A DNA stretch of 64,000 bases from Allobosea psychrotolerans (lineage in GTDB: Bacteria > Pseudomonadota > Alphaproteobacteria > Rhizobiales > Beijerinckiaceae). A model generated the notes under the pieces. That model made no database searches and was not told where the DNA came from. It saw only the letters and a program-made list of their open reading frames with translations. The stretch's first letter is position 1. The number at the start of each line of letters is the position of its first letter. Made by a program: the position numbers and the translations under genes. Below, one piece after another: positions 43,867 through 52,259 of the stretch. The stretch covers positions 62,001 to 126,000 of the forward strand of contig NZ_PQFZ01000015.1 of NCBI RefSeq assembly GCF_002917105.1, written 5' to 3'.

Positions 43867-45093
43867 TCAGCCCGGCCCGGCTCCTTGCGTCGCAAGATAG
43901 ACCGCGTAGATCGACTGGCTCGCGGCCATGAACAGCCGGTTGCGCTTGGGGCCGCCGAAGCAGATGTTGCCGCAGACCTCCGGCAGCCTGATCCGGCCGA
44001 TCACCTTGCCGGCCGGGTTGAACACCGTGACGCCGTTATAACCGACATTGCGCCCGGCATTGGACGAGGCCCAGAGATTGCCCTCGACATCGCAGCGCAA
44101 GCCGTCCGGCCCGCAATTGATGCCGTCGATCATGCAATCGGCGAAGAGCTTCTGGTTCGAGAGCTTGTTGTCGGCGCCGACATCGAAGACATGGATGTCG
44201 CCCTTACCGCCCGGCCCGGTGTCGCCCGGTCCCTTGCCGGTCGAGGCGATGTAGAGCTTCTTGAAATCGGGCGAGAAGCACAGGCCGTTGGGGTCGGGCA
44301 CCTGCTGCTCGGTGGCGACGATGTCGAGGCGCCCGCTCGGGTCGAGCCGGTAGGTGTTGGTCGGCAATTCGCGCTTCGCCAGCCCGATGCCGGGCAACTG
44401 GCCAAGCCGCGGATTGATCTTGCCATTGGCGTTGCTCGGGCCGCCGGCGGCGTCCGGTGCGCCCTCATAGAGCTGGCCGCCATAGGGCGGGTCGGTGAAC
44501 CAGTAGCTGCCGTCGGGATGGGCTGCGATATCATTGGGCGAGTTCAGCTTCTTGCCCTGGAAACTGTCGGCGAGCACGGTCGCAGAACCGTCGAGCTCAT
44601 AGCGCACGACGCGGCGGTTGAGATGCTCGCAGGAGAGCTGCCGGCCCTGGAAGTCGAAGCTGTTGCCGTTGCTGTTGCCGGAGGGCGCGCGGAAGACGCT
44701 GACATGGCCGTCATCCTCGATCCAGCGCATCTGGCGGTTGCGCGGGATGTCGCTCCAGACCAGATATTGCCCCTGTGCGTTCCAGGCCGGCCCCTCGACC
44801 CAGAGCCCGCCGGTCCAGAGCCGCTGGATCGCGGCGTTGGGCTGGGCCAGGCCATTGAAGGACGGGTCGACTGCGATGATGTCGGGATCCCAGAAATAGG
44901 TCGTCGGCTGGCCGCGCCGGCTGAAATCGCGCGGCGGGTTGGTGATGGTTGTCGGTGGTGCGGCGGGGCTGGCGGCGGTCTGCGCCAGAACGGGGCCAGC
45001 GGCCGCGGCGAGTACGCCGGCACTGGCCGCCCTGATCAGGGCTCGCCGCGAAAGCGCGCCTTGCGGAGATCTCGCTTCATAGGAGTCCGTCAT
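43867..45093 (-). CDS. Exported SMP-30/gluconolactonase family protein
   Basis: 408 residues with a Tat signal (SRRALIRAASAGVLAAAAGP), followed by a six-bladed propeller: EGPAWNAQGQYLVWSDIPRN, SNGNSFDFQGRQLSCEHLNR, LNSPNDIAAHPDGSYWFTDP, DPNGLCFSPDFKKLYIAST and NCGPDGLRCDVEGNLWASS. The Glu in VEGPAW, Asn in SPNDIA and Asp in GPDGLRCD correspond to the metal ligands. It differs from the cytoplasmic SMP-30 protein at 5848. Two neighbouring ATGs (45096, 45093) follow GGGAGG; the second has the better spacing. Confidence 0.85.
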   Translation of the reverse strand: MTDSYEARSPQGALSRRALIRAASAGVLAAAAGPVLAQTAASPAAPPTTITNPPRDFSRRGQPTTYFWDPDIIAVDPSFNGLAQPNAAIQRLWTGGLWVEGPAWNAQGQYLVWSDIPRNRQMRWIEDDGHVSVFRAPSGNSNGNSFDFQGRQLSCEHLNRRVVRYELDGSATVLADSFQGKKLNSPNDIAAHPDGSYWFTDPPYGGQLYEGAPDAAGGPSNANGKINPRLGQLPGIGLAKRELPTNTYRLDPSGRLDIVATEQQVPDPNGLCFSPDFKKLYIASTGKGPGDTGPGGKGDIHVFDVGADNKLSNQKLFADCMIDGINCGPDGLRCDVEGNLWASSNAGRNVGYNGVTVFNPAGKVIGRIRLPEVCGNICFGGPKRNRLFMAASQSIYAVYLATQGAGPG

Positions 45094-45212
45094 CATAACC
45101 TCCCTCAATTTTTATTGATTGAAACGATTTAGTCCGGGTGCTGCATGCCATCTCCGGGGTGTCTCTGATCCTTTCCTGTGATGGGTTGCAGCGGCGTCGG
45201 TTCCAGGAGCTT

Positions 45213-45262
45213 AGAGCATCGCTCCTGCGAAAAACCAGTGTCCGTTTTTTCACATCCGGCTC
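45213..45262. repeat. Palindromic intergenic repeat, family A (degenerate)
   Basis: Begins AGAGCATCGCTCCTGCG and ends with ATCCGGCTCT. It has AACCAGTGTCCGTTTTTTC in place of the AAGTGGACACCGGTT core. It lies in the 388-base gap (45094-45481) between the lactonase and TSUP genes, which otherwise shows no gene. Confidence 0.55.
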
Positions 45263-45481
45263 TCGGACGCGGCCTCAGGATCGGCCGCGCCGTCGCGCTC
45301 GGTCGAGTCCCGTGGCAGCGGGGCTGCCTTGCCGCAGCCGCATGGGAGGAGACTCGTTCCGGTCCGGCTCTTGCTTGTCCCGCTCCTGTCCTGCCTTGGC
45401 ATGCCGGCCCTGCCGCAGGCGCCTTGCCGTCGCAGGCGAAATCGCCCACAGGATGCGCCTCGAATTCACCGGGCTCATCCC

Positions 45482-46315
45482 ATGTTTGCTGGAATACCGA
45501 TCGGCGACCTCGCCTTCCTCGCCGTCTCGCTCGTCGTCGCAGGCGCCTTCACAGGCGTGCTCGCAGGCCTTTTCGGCGTCGGTGGCGGCGCGGTCATCGT
45601 GCCGGTGCTCTACGAGGTCTTCCGCGTCATCGGCGTGCCCGAAGAGGTGCGCATGCCGCTTTGCGTCGGCACCTCGCTCGCCATCATCATCCCGACCTCG
45701 ATCCGCTCCTTCAACGCCCATCGCGCCAAGGGGCTGGTCGATCTCGACATTCTCAAGGTCTGGGCGGTTCCGGTCGTGCTCGGCGTCCTCCTCGGCAGCT
45801 ATGTCGCCCGCTTCGCGCCGCCTGATCTGTTCAAGATCGTCTTCGTCGTCGTCGCGGTCGCCAGCGCCATGCGCCTGCTCTTCGCCTCGGATCGCTGGCA
45901 GCTCGGCTCCGAGATGCCGGGCAGGCCGCTGATGACGGTCTATGGCGGCATCATCGGCGTGCTCTCGGCCCTGATGGGCATTGGCGGCGGCCAGTTGTCG
46001 AGCCTGTTCATGACCTTCTATGGCCGCCCGATCCACCAGGCCGTCGCGACCTCCTCGGGGCTGGGCGTGCTGATCTCGATCCCTGGCGCGCTCGGCTTCA
46101 TCTATGCCGGCTGGCCGAAGATGAACCTCCTGCCGCCGCTCTCGCTCGGCTATGTCTCCTTCATCGGCTTCCTGCTCTTCATCCCGACCTCGATCTGGAC
46201 GGCCCCGATCGGCGCGCGCCTGGCGCATAGGCTCTCGAAGCGCAAGCTGGAGGTGGCCTTCGGGCTGTTCCTGCTGGTCATCGCCGCGCGCTTCCTCTGG
46301 TCGCTGCTTGCCTGA
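45482..46315 (+). CDS. TSUP (TauE/SafE)-family permease
   Basis: 277 residues and about eight membrane segments. The first repeat has AFTGVLAGLFGVGGGAVIVP and the second GIIGVLSALMGIGGGQLSSL, the paired glycine-rich motif of the family. These proteins export or import sulfite, sulfonates or other anions. The ATG at 45482 is chosen since membrane homology starts at once; no clear ribosome site is visible. A GNAT gene follows after a short tandem repeat. Confidence 0.85.
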   Translation: MFAGIPIGDLAFLAVSLVVAGAFTGVLAGLFGVGGGAVIVPVLYEVFRVIGVPEEVRMPLCVGTSLAIIIPTSIRSFNAHRAKGLVDLDILKVWAVPVVLGVLLGSYVARFAPPDLFKIVFVVVAVASAMRLLFASDRWQLGSEMPGRPLMTVYGGIIGVLSALMGIGGGQLSSLFMTFYGRPIHQAVATSSGLGVLISIPGALGFIYAGWPKMNLLPPLSLGYVSFIGFLLFIPTSIWTAPIGARLAHRLSKRKLEVAFGLFLLVIAARFLWSLLA

Positions 46316-46327
46316 AGGGGGCAAGTT

Positions 46328-46378
46328 ATGGAGGAAGCCAAGTGATGGAGGGAGGCAAGTGATGGAGGGAGGCAAGTG
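46328..46378. repeat. Three tandem 17-base units carrying Shine-Dalgarno-like sequence
   Basis: The unit ATGGAGGGAGGCAAGTG occurs three times in a row, with two changes in the first copy (ATGGAGGAAGCCAAGTG). The array ends directly at the ATG of the GNAT gene. Each unit carries a GGAGGGAGG ribosome-binding-like sequence and an ATG. Confidence 0.85.
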
Positions 46379-46879
46379 ATGGCTGCTCAGACCCGGCACA
46401 TTCGCATTCGCCATCTCACGGAGGCCGACCATTCGGCGCTGGTGGCTCTGATGGTCGAGATGCAGGGGCATTATCGCGTGCCGTGCCCGGAGCCGGCGCA
46501 GATCCTGGCCGGCATCGCGGCGCCGCCGGCCGGCGTCGAGATCCTGATCGCCGAGGATGGGGCGGCGCTGCTCGGCTTCGCCGCGGCGGCGGCGATCTAT
46601 CCCGGGCCCGGCCTGACCTCGGGCTTCTTCCTGAAGGAGCTTTACGTGGCGCGTGAGGCACGTGGCGCCGGCATCGGCCGCGCCCTGATGCGTGCCCTTG
46701 CCGACCTCGCCTTGGTGCGCGGCCATAAGCGTCTCGACTGGACGGCGGACGCCGCCAATCCCGAATTGCTGCGCTTCTATGAGAGCCTCGGCGCGGTCGC
46801 GCAGCGGGAGAAGATCTTCTACCGGCTGGCGGGCGAGGCGCTCGTCGCGACGGCCCGCAGCGCCACTCCGCAGGATTGA
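46379..46879 (+). CDS. GNAT-family N-acetyltransferase
   Basis: 166 residues. It opens IRIRHLTEADHSALVALMVE and holds the acetyl-CoA site as LYVAREARGAGIGRALMRAL (R-G-x-G-I-G), then LDWTADAANPELLRFYESLG, which is the usual end of the fold. The acceptor is unknown. A GTG three bases earlier is an alternative start. The tandem repeat upstream provides its ribosome site. Confidence 0.85.
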   Translation: MAAQTRHIRIRHLTEADHSALVALMVEMQGHYRVPCPEPAQILAGIAAPPAGVEILIAEDGAALLGFAAAAAIYPGPGLTSGFFLKELYVAREARGAGIGRALMRALADLALVRGHKRLDWTADAANPELLRFYESLGAVAQREKIFYRLAGEALVATARSATPQD

Positions 46880-46883
46880 GCGG

Positions 46884-47060
46884 TCAGCTTCGCTGCGCCC
46901 GCATGCGCTCCGGCAGAAGCGCCATCACCGCCAGCCGCTGCGCCTCGCTCATGCCGGCCCATTGCGCGATTTCCTTGAGCGTCCGGCCGCAGCCCTGGCA
47001 GAGCTTGCTGGCGGGGTCGATCACGCAGATCTTGACGCAGGGGCTCGACGCGGTGGTCAC
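46884..47060 (-). CDS. DUF1289 small protein
   Basis: 58 residues, starting with GTG at 47060, whose bases overlap the TGA of cobS (GTGA). It reads SSPCVKICVIDPASKLCQGC, then GRTLKEIAQWAGMSEAQRLA and ERMRAQRS. The four Cys pattern CxxxC-x9-CxxC is that of DUF1289, a probable metal-binding family. It is co-translated with cobS, as often seen for such small genes in alphaproteobacteria. Confidence 0.8.
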   Translation of the reverse strand: MTTASSPCVKICVIDPASKLCQGCGRTLKEIAQWAGMSEAQRLAVMALLPERMRAQRS

Positions 47061-47929
47061 GGCTTGGCGGCTCCCAGCATGAGCGCGAAGCCGAGATAGA
47101 TCGCGATCTCGGAGAGCTGCTGCATCGCGCCGACGATATCGCCGGTCTGACCGCCGATCAGGCGGCGGCAGAGCCGCTTGAGTATCGTCCCGGTGCCGAA
47201 GCTCAGGAACAGGCCGAGGGCCAGGCCGAAGGGGGGCAGGGAAAGCGTGTTGTCGAGGGCGATCGCGAAGGCCGCCGACAGACAAAATGCGATCAGGGCT
47301 GTGCGCCCCGTCGGCCGGCCGACCGCCACCGATGCGCCCTCCCTACGCGCCGGTTTCTCGGTCGCGAGCAGATAGATGCCCTCCGCCCGGGACCAGGGCG
47401 CGGCGATGAGGACGGCGCCGGCCGCAGCCCAGGGGCCGGCCGCCGCCAGGATCGCGGCCAGCGTCGTGACGCGCAGCAGCAGCGACAATCCCAGCGCCAT
47501 CACGCCGAAGCTGCCGACGCGGCTGTCCTTCATGATCTCCAGGCGCCGTTCCGGGGTATGTCCGCCGAACAGCCCATCAGTGGCGTCGGCGAGACCGTCC
47601 TCATGGAAGGCCCCGGTGGCGAGCACGAGCGCGCTGACGGCAAGCACGGCTGACAGCGTCGGGTTGATGCCGGCAAGGCCCGCCCCCAGCAGGATCAGCG
47701 CCGCCGGCAGCGCGATGAGGAGGGCGGCGAGCGGCAAGGCGCGCGGCACCAGCCGGAAATCCGGCATGGCGTGGACCTCGCCTTCGCTCGCCAGGCGCGG
47801 AAACGGCAGCCGCGAATAGAAGCGCACGCAGATCGCGGTCGCCGCCAGCCAGCCCGGCCAAATCGGCTCGTCCTCAAATGACGGCTCGCCTTGCCCCGCA
47901 TTTGCGCTCTCGGCCTGCGTTTCGCTCAT
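47057..47929 (-). CDS. cobS: Adenosylcobinamide-GDP ribazoletransferase
   Basis: 290 residues. The family signature is in AFHEDGLADATDGLFGGHTP and RRLEIMKDSRVGSFGVMALG, which hold the acidic metal-binding residues. Six or so membrane segments follow. CobS joins alpha-ribazole to adenosylcobinamide-GDP in the last step of adenosylcobalamin synthesis, using alpha-ribazole phosphate made by CobT. cobT is divergent and its start lies only 67 bases away. An N-terminal 25-residue tail (MSETQAESANAGQGEPSFED) is longer than usual. Confidence 0.93.
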   Translation of the reverse strand: MSETQAESANAGQGEPSFEDEPIWPGWLAATAICVRFYSRLPFPRLASEGEVHAMPDFRLVPRALPLAALLIALPAALILLGAGLAGINPTLSAVLAVSALVLATGAFHEDGLADATDGLFGGHTPERRLEIMKDSRVGSFGVMALGLSLLLRVTTLAAILAAAGPWAAAGAVLIAAPWSRAEGIYLLATEKPARREGASVAVGRPTGRTALIAFCLSAAFAIALDNTLSLPPFGLALGLFLSFGTGTILKRLCRRLIGGQTGDIVGAMQQLSEIAIYLGFALMLGAAKP

Positions 47930-47996
47930 GCGGTCTCGTCGTCCTCGATTGTCTTCATGCGCCCGAGCCTATAGCAGCAGCGGCGAGCCGGCCGCC

Positions 47997-49076
47997 ATGG
48001 CGAAGCGCCCGGTGCCCATCTCCGCATCGCCCGACGAGACGCCCATGCCCGCTTCCGGCTTGCCCTTCGACGATATCCGTCAGCTCATTGCCGCCATGCC
48101 CGGCCCCGACATGGCCGCGGCCAATGCGGTGCGGGCTCGCGACAAGGAACTGACCAAGCCGGCCGGCAGCCTCGGCCGCATGGAGGAGATCGCCGAATGG
48201 CTCGCCGCCTGGCAGGCCAAGCCGATCCCGCGCGTCGACCGGCCGCTGGTCTGCGTCTTCGCCGGCAATCACGGCGTCGTGGCCCAGGGCGTCTCCGCCT
48301 TTCCGCAGGCGGTCACGCGTCAGATGCTGGAGAATTTCGCCGCCGGCGGCGCGGCGATCAACCAGATCTGCGCGGCCTTCGATATCGGCTTCAAGGTCTT
48401 CGATCTCGCGCTCGACCTGCCGACCGGCGATTTCACGCAAGGCGACGCGCTCGACGAGCGCGCCTGTGTCGCCACCATGGCCTTCGGCATGGAGGCGCTC
48501 GCGGGCGGGGCTGATCTGCTTTGCCTCGGCGAGATGGGCATCGGCAACACCACCTCCGCAGCCGCGATCTATGCCGCGCTCTATGGCGGCGATGCCGCGA
48601 TCTGGTGCGGCCGCGGCACCGGTGTCGACGACGCCGGCCTGAAGCGCAAGGTCGCCGCCGTCGAGGCGGGGCTTGCCCTGCACGCGGCCCATCTGCGCGA
48701 CCCGCTCGAGGTCCTGCGCCGCTTCGGCGGGCGCGAGATCGCGGCGATCTGCGGCGCCATCATCGCCGCGCGCTCGCAGCGCATCCCGGTCATTCTCGAC
48801 GGCTATGTCGTCACCGCCGCCGCCGCGATCCTGCACGCGCTGGAGCCGTCATCGATCGACCATTGCCTCGCCGGCCATCTCTCGGCCGAGGGCGCGCATG
48901 CGCAGGTCCTGGCCCGACTCGGCAAGCAGCCGCTGCTGGCGCTCGACATGCGGCTGGGCGAGGGCACCGGGGCAGCGCTTGCCGCTTCGCTGGTCAAGGC
49001 CGCCGCCGCGATCCATTCCGGCATGGCGACCTTCGCTCAGGCCGGTGTGGCGGGGAAGGGGGCGGCGGAGGCCTGA
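47997..49076 (+). CDS. cobT: Nicotinate-nucleotide--dimethylbenzimidazole phosphoribosyltransferase
   Basis: 359 residues from ATG 47997; ATG 48045 is an alternative. Motifs are VCVFAGNHGVVAQGVSAFPQ, AVTRQMLENFAAGGAAINQI, the LGEMGIGNTTSAAAIYAALY region and the C-terminal MRLGEGTGAALAASLVKAAA with the catalytic Glu. It transfers phosphoribose from nicotinate mononucleotide to 5,6-dimethylbenzimidazole. It faces cobS across a common upstream region where no cobalamin riboswitch is visible. Confidence 0.93.
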   Translation: MAKRPVPISASPDETPMPASGLPFDDIRQLIAAMPGPDMAAANAVRARDKELTKPAGSLGRMEEIAEWLAAWQAKPIPRVDRPLVCVFAGNHGVVAQGVSAFPQAVTRQMLENFAAGGAAINQICAAFDIGFKVFDLALDLPTGDFTQGDALDERACVATMAFGMEALAGGADLLCLGEMGIGNTTSAAAIYAALYGGDAAIWCGRGTGVDDAGLKRKVAAVEAGLALHAAHLRDPLEVLRRFGGREIAAICGAIIAARSQRIPVILDGYVVTAAAAILHALEPSSIDHCLAGHLSAEGAHAQVLARLGKQPLLALDMRLGEGTGAALAASLVKAAAAIHSGMATFAQAGVAGKGAAEA

Positions 49077-49083
49077 GCCCTCG

Positions 49084-49983
49084 TCAGGCTTCGCCCTGGC
49101 TGCTCTCGTCGCCGCCTTGCGTCAGCGCCTGCCGCAGGAAGTCGCAGAGCGCCCGCATCGCGGGGCTGGCGCGGCCAGGCGCCATGTGCAGCGCGATCTC
49201 GGAGGCCGGCAGGGCCGGCAAACCATCGGCCGCGCCGAGCAGTCGCAGGCCCGGCCGCGCCGTGCCGGCCTTGACGATGGTCACGGCGGCGCCCGAGGCC
49301 GCCATGGCCTCGACCGCGCCGATGCTGGAACTGCTGAACAGGATGCGCCAGCTCAGCCCCGCCGCGTTCAGGGCGGCGAGCCCCCATTCCCGGTACATGT
49401 TGGGCGCGCTGAGCAGGGCAAGCTTGAGGGGCTCCTCCAGAGACAGGCCATGTTCTCGAGACAGATCATGCCGGTCCGAGCAGGCCCAGACGGTGCGTTC
49501 GCTGCGCAGCACCTCGCCGCGCCCGTCGCCCTGCTTCTGGGTGGTGAGGACGAGATCGAACTCTTCGCCGAGCCTGGTCAGCAGGTCGCGGGTGAAACCG
49601 GTCGTGACCTCGAGCTCGACATCGGGATGGGAGCGCACGAAGCGGGCGAGGGTCTCCGGCAGCACGATCGTGGCGTAGTCGTCCATCACCGCCAGCCGCA
49701 CCGGCCCGCTCACGCTCTGCGCATCGGCGACGTCGAGCGCCTCGTCATGCAAGGCCACGATGCGGCGCGCATAACCCAGGAAATCCTCGCCGGCGCGCGT
49801 CAGCGCCACCTCATGGGGCGAGCGCTGCAGCAAGGTGTGGCCGACCAGCTCCTCCAGCCGGCGCACCTGCGAGCTGATCGTCGACTGGCTGCGGAACAGC
49901 GCTGCCGCCGCCCGCGTAAAACTGCCCTTCTCGGCGATGGTCACGAGGCAGCGCATCAGGTCGATGTCGATATTGCGGATCAT
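49084..49983 (-). CDS. LysR-family transcriptional regulator
   Basis: 299 residues, starting at ATG 49983. The HTH is LMRCLVTIAEKGSFTRAAAA with LFRSQSTISSQVRRLEELVG. The effector domain begins SGPVRLAVMDDYATIVLPET and includes FDLVLTTQKQGDGRGEVLRS. It converges on cobT, with a seven-base gap between the stop codons. It is divergent from ilvD with 339 bases of mostly repeat DNA between, so its target is not clear. An upstream in-frame start at 50184 would translate a palindromic repeat and is rejected. Confidence 0.88.
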   Translation of the reverse strand: MIRNIDIDLMRCLVTIAEKGSFTRAAAALFRSQSTISSQVRRLEELVGHTLLQRSPHEVALTRAGEDFLGYARRIVALHDEALDVADAQSVSGPVRLAVMDDYATIVLPETLARFVRSHPDVELEVTTGFTRDLLTRLGEEFDLVLTTQKQGDGRGEVLRSERTVWACSDRHDLSREHGLSLEEPLKLALLSAPNMYREWGLAALNAAGLSWRILFSSSSIGAVEAMAASGAAVTIVKAGTARPGLRLLGAADGLPALPASEIALHMAPGRASPAMRALCDFLRQALTQGGDESSQGEA

Positions 49984-50064
49984 GCGGTGTCTTTCGGACG
50001 CGCCTGCCGTCGAGATCGCCGGCCATGCCCCGTTATGCCAACTCCGGCGAGCCGTCTCCAGCTG

Positions 50065-50128
50065 GAGCAATTTGCTTAAACGCGTTTTCTTCACGCGAGC
50101 CGGTATCCACTTCGCTCGAAAACGCTCT
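50065..50128. repeat. Palindromic intergenic repeat, family A
   Basis: Inverse orientation: GTTTTCTTCACGCGAGCCGG then TATCCACTTCGCTCGAAAAC and GCTCT, matching the complement of the unit at 63037. Confidence 0.78.
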
Positions 50129-50209
50129 TTCTGCGACAGCGGCTTGCGATCGGCCGCGCCGATCCTGGAAATCGAAGAATTCAATTTTGCCGGCGGCGGC
50201 GCAGCCGCT

Positions 50210-50260
50210 AGAGCAGGATGCGAAAACGTGGGGACCGGTTTTTTGTGTCGATCCTGCTCT
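50210..50260. repeat. Palindromic intergenic repeat, family A
   Basis: AGAGCAGGAT (50210-50219) pairs with ATCCTGCTCT (50251-50260). The interior GCGAAAACGTGGGGACCGGT matches the unit at 30980. The two units occupy most of the non-coding space before ilvD; no regulatory site beyond them is recognised in 49984-50322. Confidence 0.8.
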
Positions 50261-50322
50261 CCCTCTCTGGTGAGTGCCGGCGATATTCTGACGTCCAGTC
50301 TCCCGGGCGGAGAGGGTGAACC

Positions 50323-52164
50323 ATGCCGAAGCTGAGATCCGACACCACCACCAAGGGCCGCAACATGGCCGGCGCGCGCGGCCTCTGGCGCGCCACCGGC
50401 ATGAAGGACTCAGATTTCGGCAAGCCGATCATCGCCGTGGTCAACTCCTTCACCCAGTTCGTGCCCGGCCATGTCCATCTCAAGGATCTCGGCCAGCTCG
50501 TCGCCCGCGAGATCGAACAGGCCGGCGGCGTCGCCAAGGAGTTCAACACCATCGCGGTCGATGACGGCATCGCCATGGGCCATGACGGCATGCTCTACAG
50601 CCTGCCCTCGCGCGAGATCATCGCCGACAGCGTCGAGTACATGGTCAACGCCCATTGCGCCGACGCGATGGTCTGCATCTCGAACTGCGACAAGATCACG
50701 CCCGGCATGCTGATGGCGGCGATGCGGCTCAACATCCCCACCGTCTTCGTCTCCGGCGGGCCGATGGAAGCGGGCAAATACATCGCCGAGGGCGTGCTCA
50801 AGAAAGTCGACCTCGTCGATGCGATGGTGGCTGCCGCCGACAGCAAATATTCCGACAGCGAAGTCGATGTGATCGAGCGCTCCGCCTGCCCGACCTGCGG
50901 CTCCTGCTCGGGCATGTTCACCGCCAATTCGATGAACTGCCTCACCGAGGCGCTGGGGCTGGCGCTGCCGGGCAACGGCTCGGTGCTGGCGACGCATGCC
51001 GACCGCAAGCGCCTCTTCGTCGAGGCGGGGCACCTGATCGTCGACATCGCCCGGCGCTGGTACGAGCAGGATGATGCGAGCGTGCTGCCGCGCAATGTCG
51101 CGAGCTTCAAGGCCTTCGAGAACGCGATGACGCTCGACATCGCCATGGGCGGCTCGACCAATACGGTGCTGCATCTGCTCGCCGCCGCCCATGAGGCCGA
51201 GATCGCTTTCACCATGGCCGATATCGACCGGTTGTCGCGGCGTGTGCCGGTGCTGTGCAAGGTCGCGCCTTCGGTCGCCAACGTCCATATGGAGGATGTC
51301 CACCGCGCCGGCGGCATCATGGCGATCCTCGGCGAGCTCGATCGCGCCGGGCTGATCGACACCTCGCTGCCGACGGTCCATGCGGCGACGATGGCGGAAG
51401 CCCTGTCGCGCTGGGACATCACGCGGACGCAAAGCGAGGCGGTGAAGAGCTTCTACAGCGCAGCCCCCGGCGGTGTGCCGACGCAGGTCGCCTTCAGCCA
51501 GGAGCGCCGCTTCGAGGAACTCGATCTCGATCGCGCCGGCGGCGTGATCCGCGACAAGGATCATGCCCATTCCAGGGATGGCGGGCTCGCCGTGCTGTCC
51601 GGGAACATCGCGCTCGACGGTTGCATCGTGAAGACGGCCGGCGTCGACGCCTCGATCCTGAGCTTCTCCGGGCCGGCGGTGATCTTCGAGAGCCAGGACG
51701 CCGCCGTCGAGGGCATCCTCAACCGCAAGGTTAGGGAAGGCGACGTCGTCGTCATTCGCTATGAGGGGCCGCGCGGCGGGCCGGGCATGCAGGAAATGCT
51801 TTATCCGACGAGCTATCTGAAATCGAAGGGGCTCGGCAAGGCCTGCGCGCTGGTCACCGATGGGCGCTTCTCGGGCGGCTCGTCGGGCCTCTCGATCGGC
51901 CATGTCTCGCCTGAAGCGGCAGAAGGGGGCGCGATCGGCCTGGTCGAGAATGGCGACATCATCGCCATCGATATCCCCAACCGCGGCATCAGCCTGCAGG
52001 TCTCGGAGGAGGAGCTGGCGCGCCGGCGTGCCGCGATGGAGGCCAAGGGCAAGGACGCCTGGAAGCCCGCCGCGCCGCGCAAGCGCAAGATCACGACCGC
52101 GCTCAAGGCCTATGCCGCGATGACGACGAGCGCTGCCAAAGGCGCAGTCCGGGTCGTGGACTGA
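50323..52164 (+). CDS. ilvD: Dihydroxy-acid dehydratase
   Basis: 613 residues, full length. It opens KLRSDTTTKGRNMAGARGLW, then VNSFTQFVPGHVHLKDLGQL, SNCDKITPGMLMAAMRLNIP and CPTCGSCSGMFTANSMNCLT with the iron-sulfur cysteines, and RFSGGSSGLSIGHVSPEAAE near the end. Absence of Cys in VNSFTQF suggests the 4Fe-4S class, as in E. coli IlvD. It makes 2-oxoisovalerate and 2-oxo-3-methylvalerate in valine and isoleucine synthesis. Confidence 0.95.
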   Translation: MPKLRSDTTTKGRNMAGARGLWRATGMKDSDFGKPIIAVVNSFTQFVPGHVHLKDLGQLVAREIEQAGGVAKEFNTIAVDDGIAMGHDGMLYSLPSREIIADSVEYMVNAHCADAMVCISNCDKITPGMLMAAMRLNIPTVFVSGGPMEAGKYIAEGVLKKVDLVDAMVAAADSKYSDSEVDVIERSACPTCGSCSGMFTANSMNCLTEALGLALPGNGSVLATHADRKRLFVEAGHLIVDIARRWYEQDDASVLPRNVASFKAFENAMTLDIAMGGSTNTVLHLLAAAHEAEIAFTMADIDRLSRRVPVLCKVAPSVANVHMEDVHRAGGIMAILGELDRAGLIDTSLPTVHAATMAEALSRWDITRTQSEAVKSFYSAAPGGVPTQVAFSQERRFEELDLDRAGGVIRDKDHAHSRDGGLAVLSGNIALDGCIVKTAGVDASILSFSGPAVIFESQDAAVEGILNRKVREGDVVVIRYEGPRGGPGMQEMLYPTSYLKSKGLGKACALVTDGRFSGGSSGLSIGHVSPEAAEGGAIGLVENGDIIAIDIPNRGISLQVSEEELARRRAAMEAKGKDAWKPAAPRKRKITTALKAYAAMTTSAAKGAVRVVD

Positions 52165-52170
52165 ATGTGG

Positions 52171-52259
52171 GGGCGAATGGCGAAATAGCGAATAGCGAGT
52201 GGTGAGTAGCGAGTAGAGCCACTCTCACCATTCGCTATTCGCCATTCGCCACTCGCCTT
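52171..52259. repeat. Long imperfect hairpin of GCGAATA/GCGAGTA heptads between ilvD and a kinase gene
   Basis: The left arm is made of repeated GCGAATGGCGAAATAGCGAA-type units and the right arm of ACCATTCGCTATTCGCCATT-type units; the arms are complementary for about 35 bases. It fills the gap between two convergent genes, so it could end transcription from both sides. Confidence 0.7.

Noticed and set aside
45120..45126. Half of the KdgR-like core (TGAAACG) upstream of the exported SMP-30 gene
   Set aside because: The second half (CGTTTCA) is missing, so it is unlikely to be an operator of the IclR protein at 6812.
47930..47996. Possible cobalamin riboswitch between cobS and cobT
   Set aside because: The gap is only 67 bases and no B12-box-like sequence was seen.
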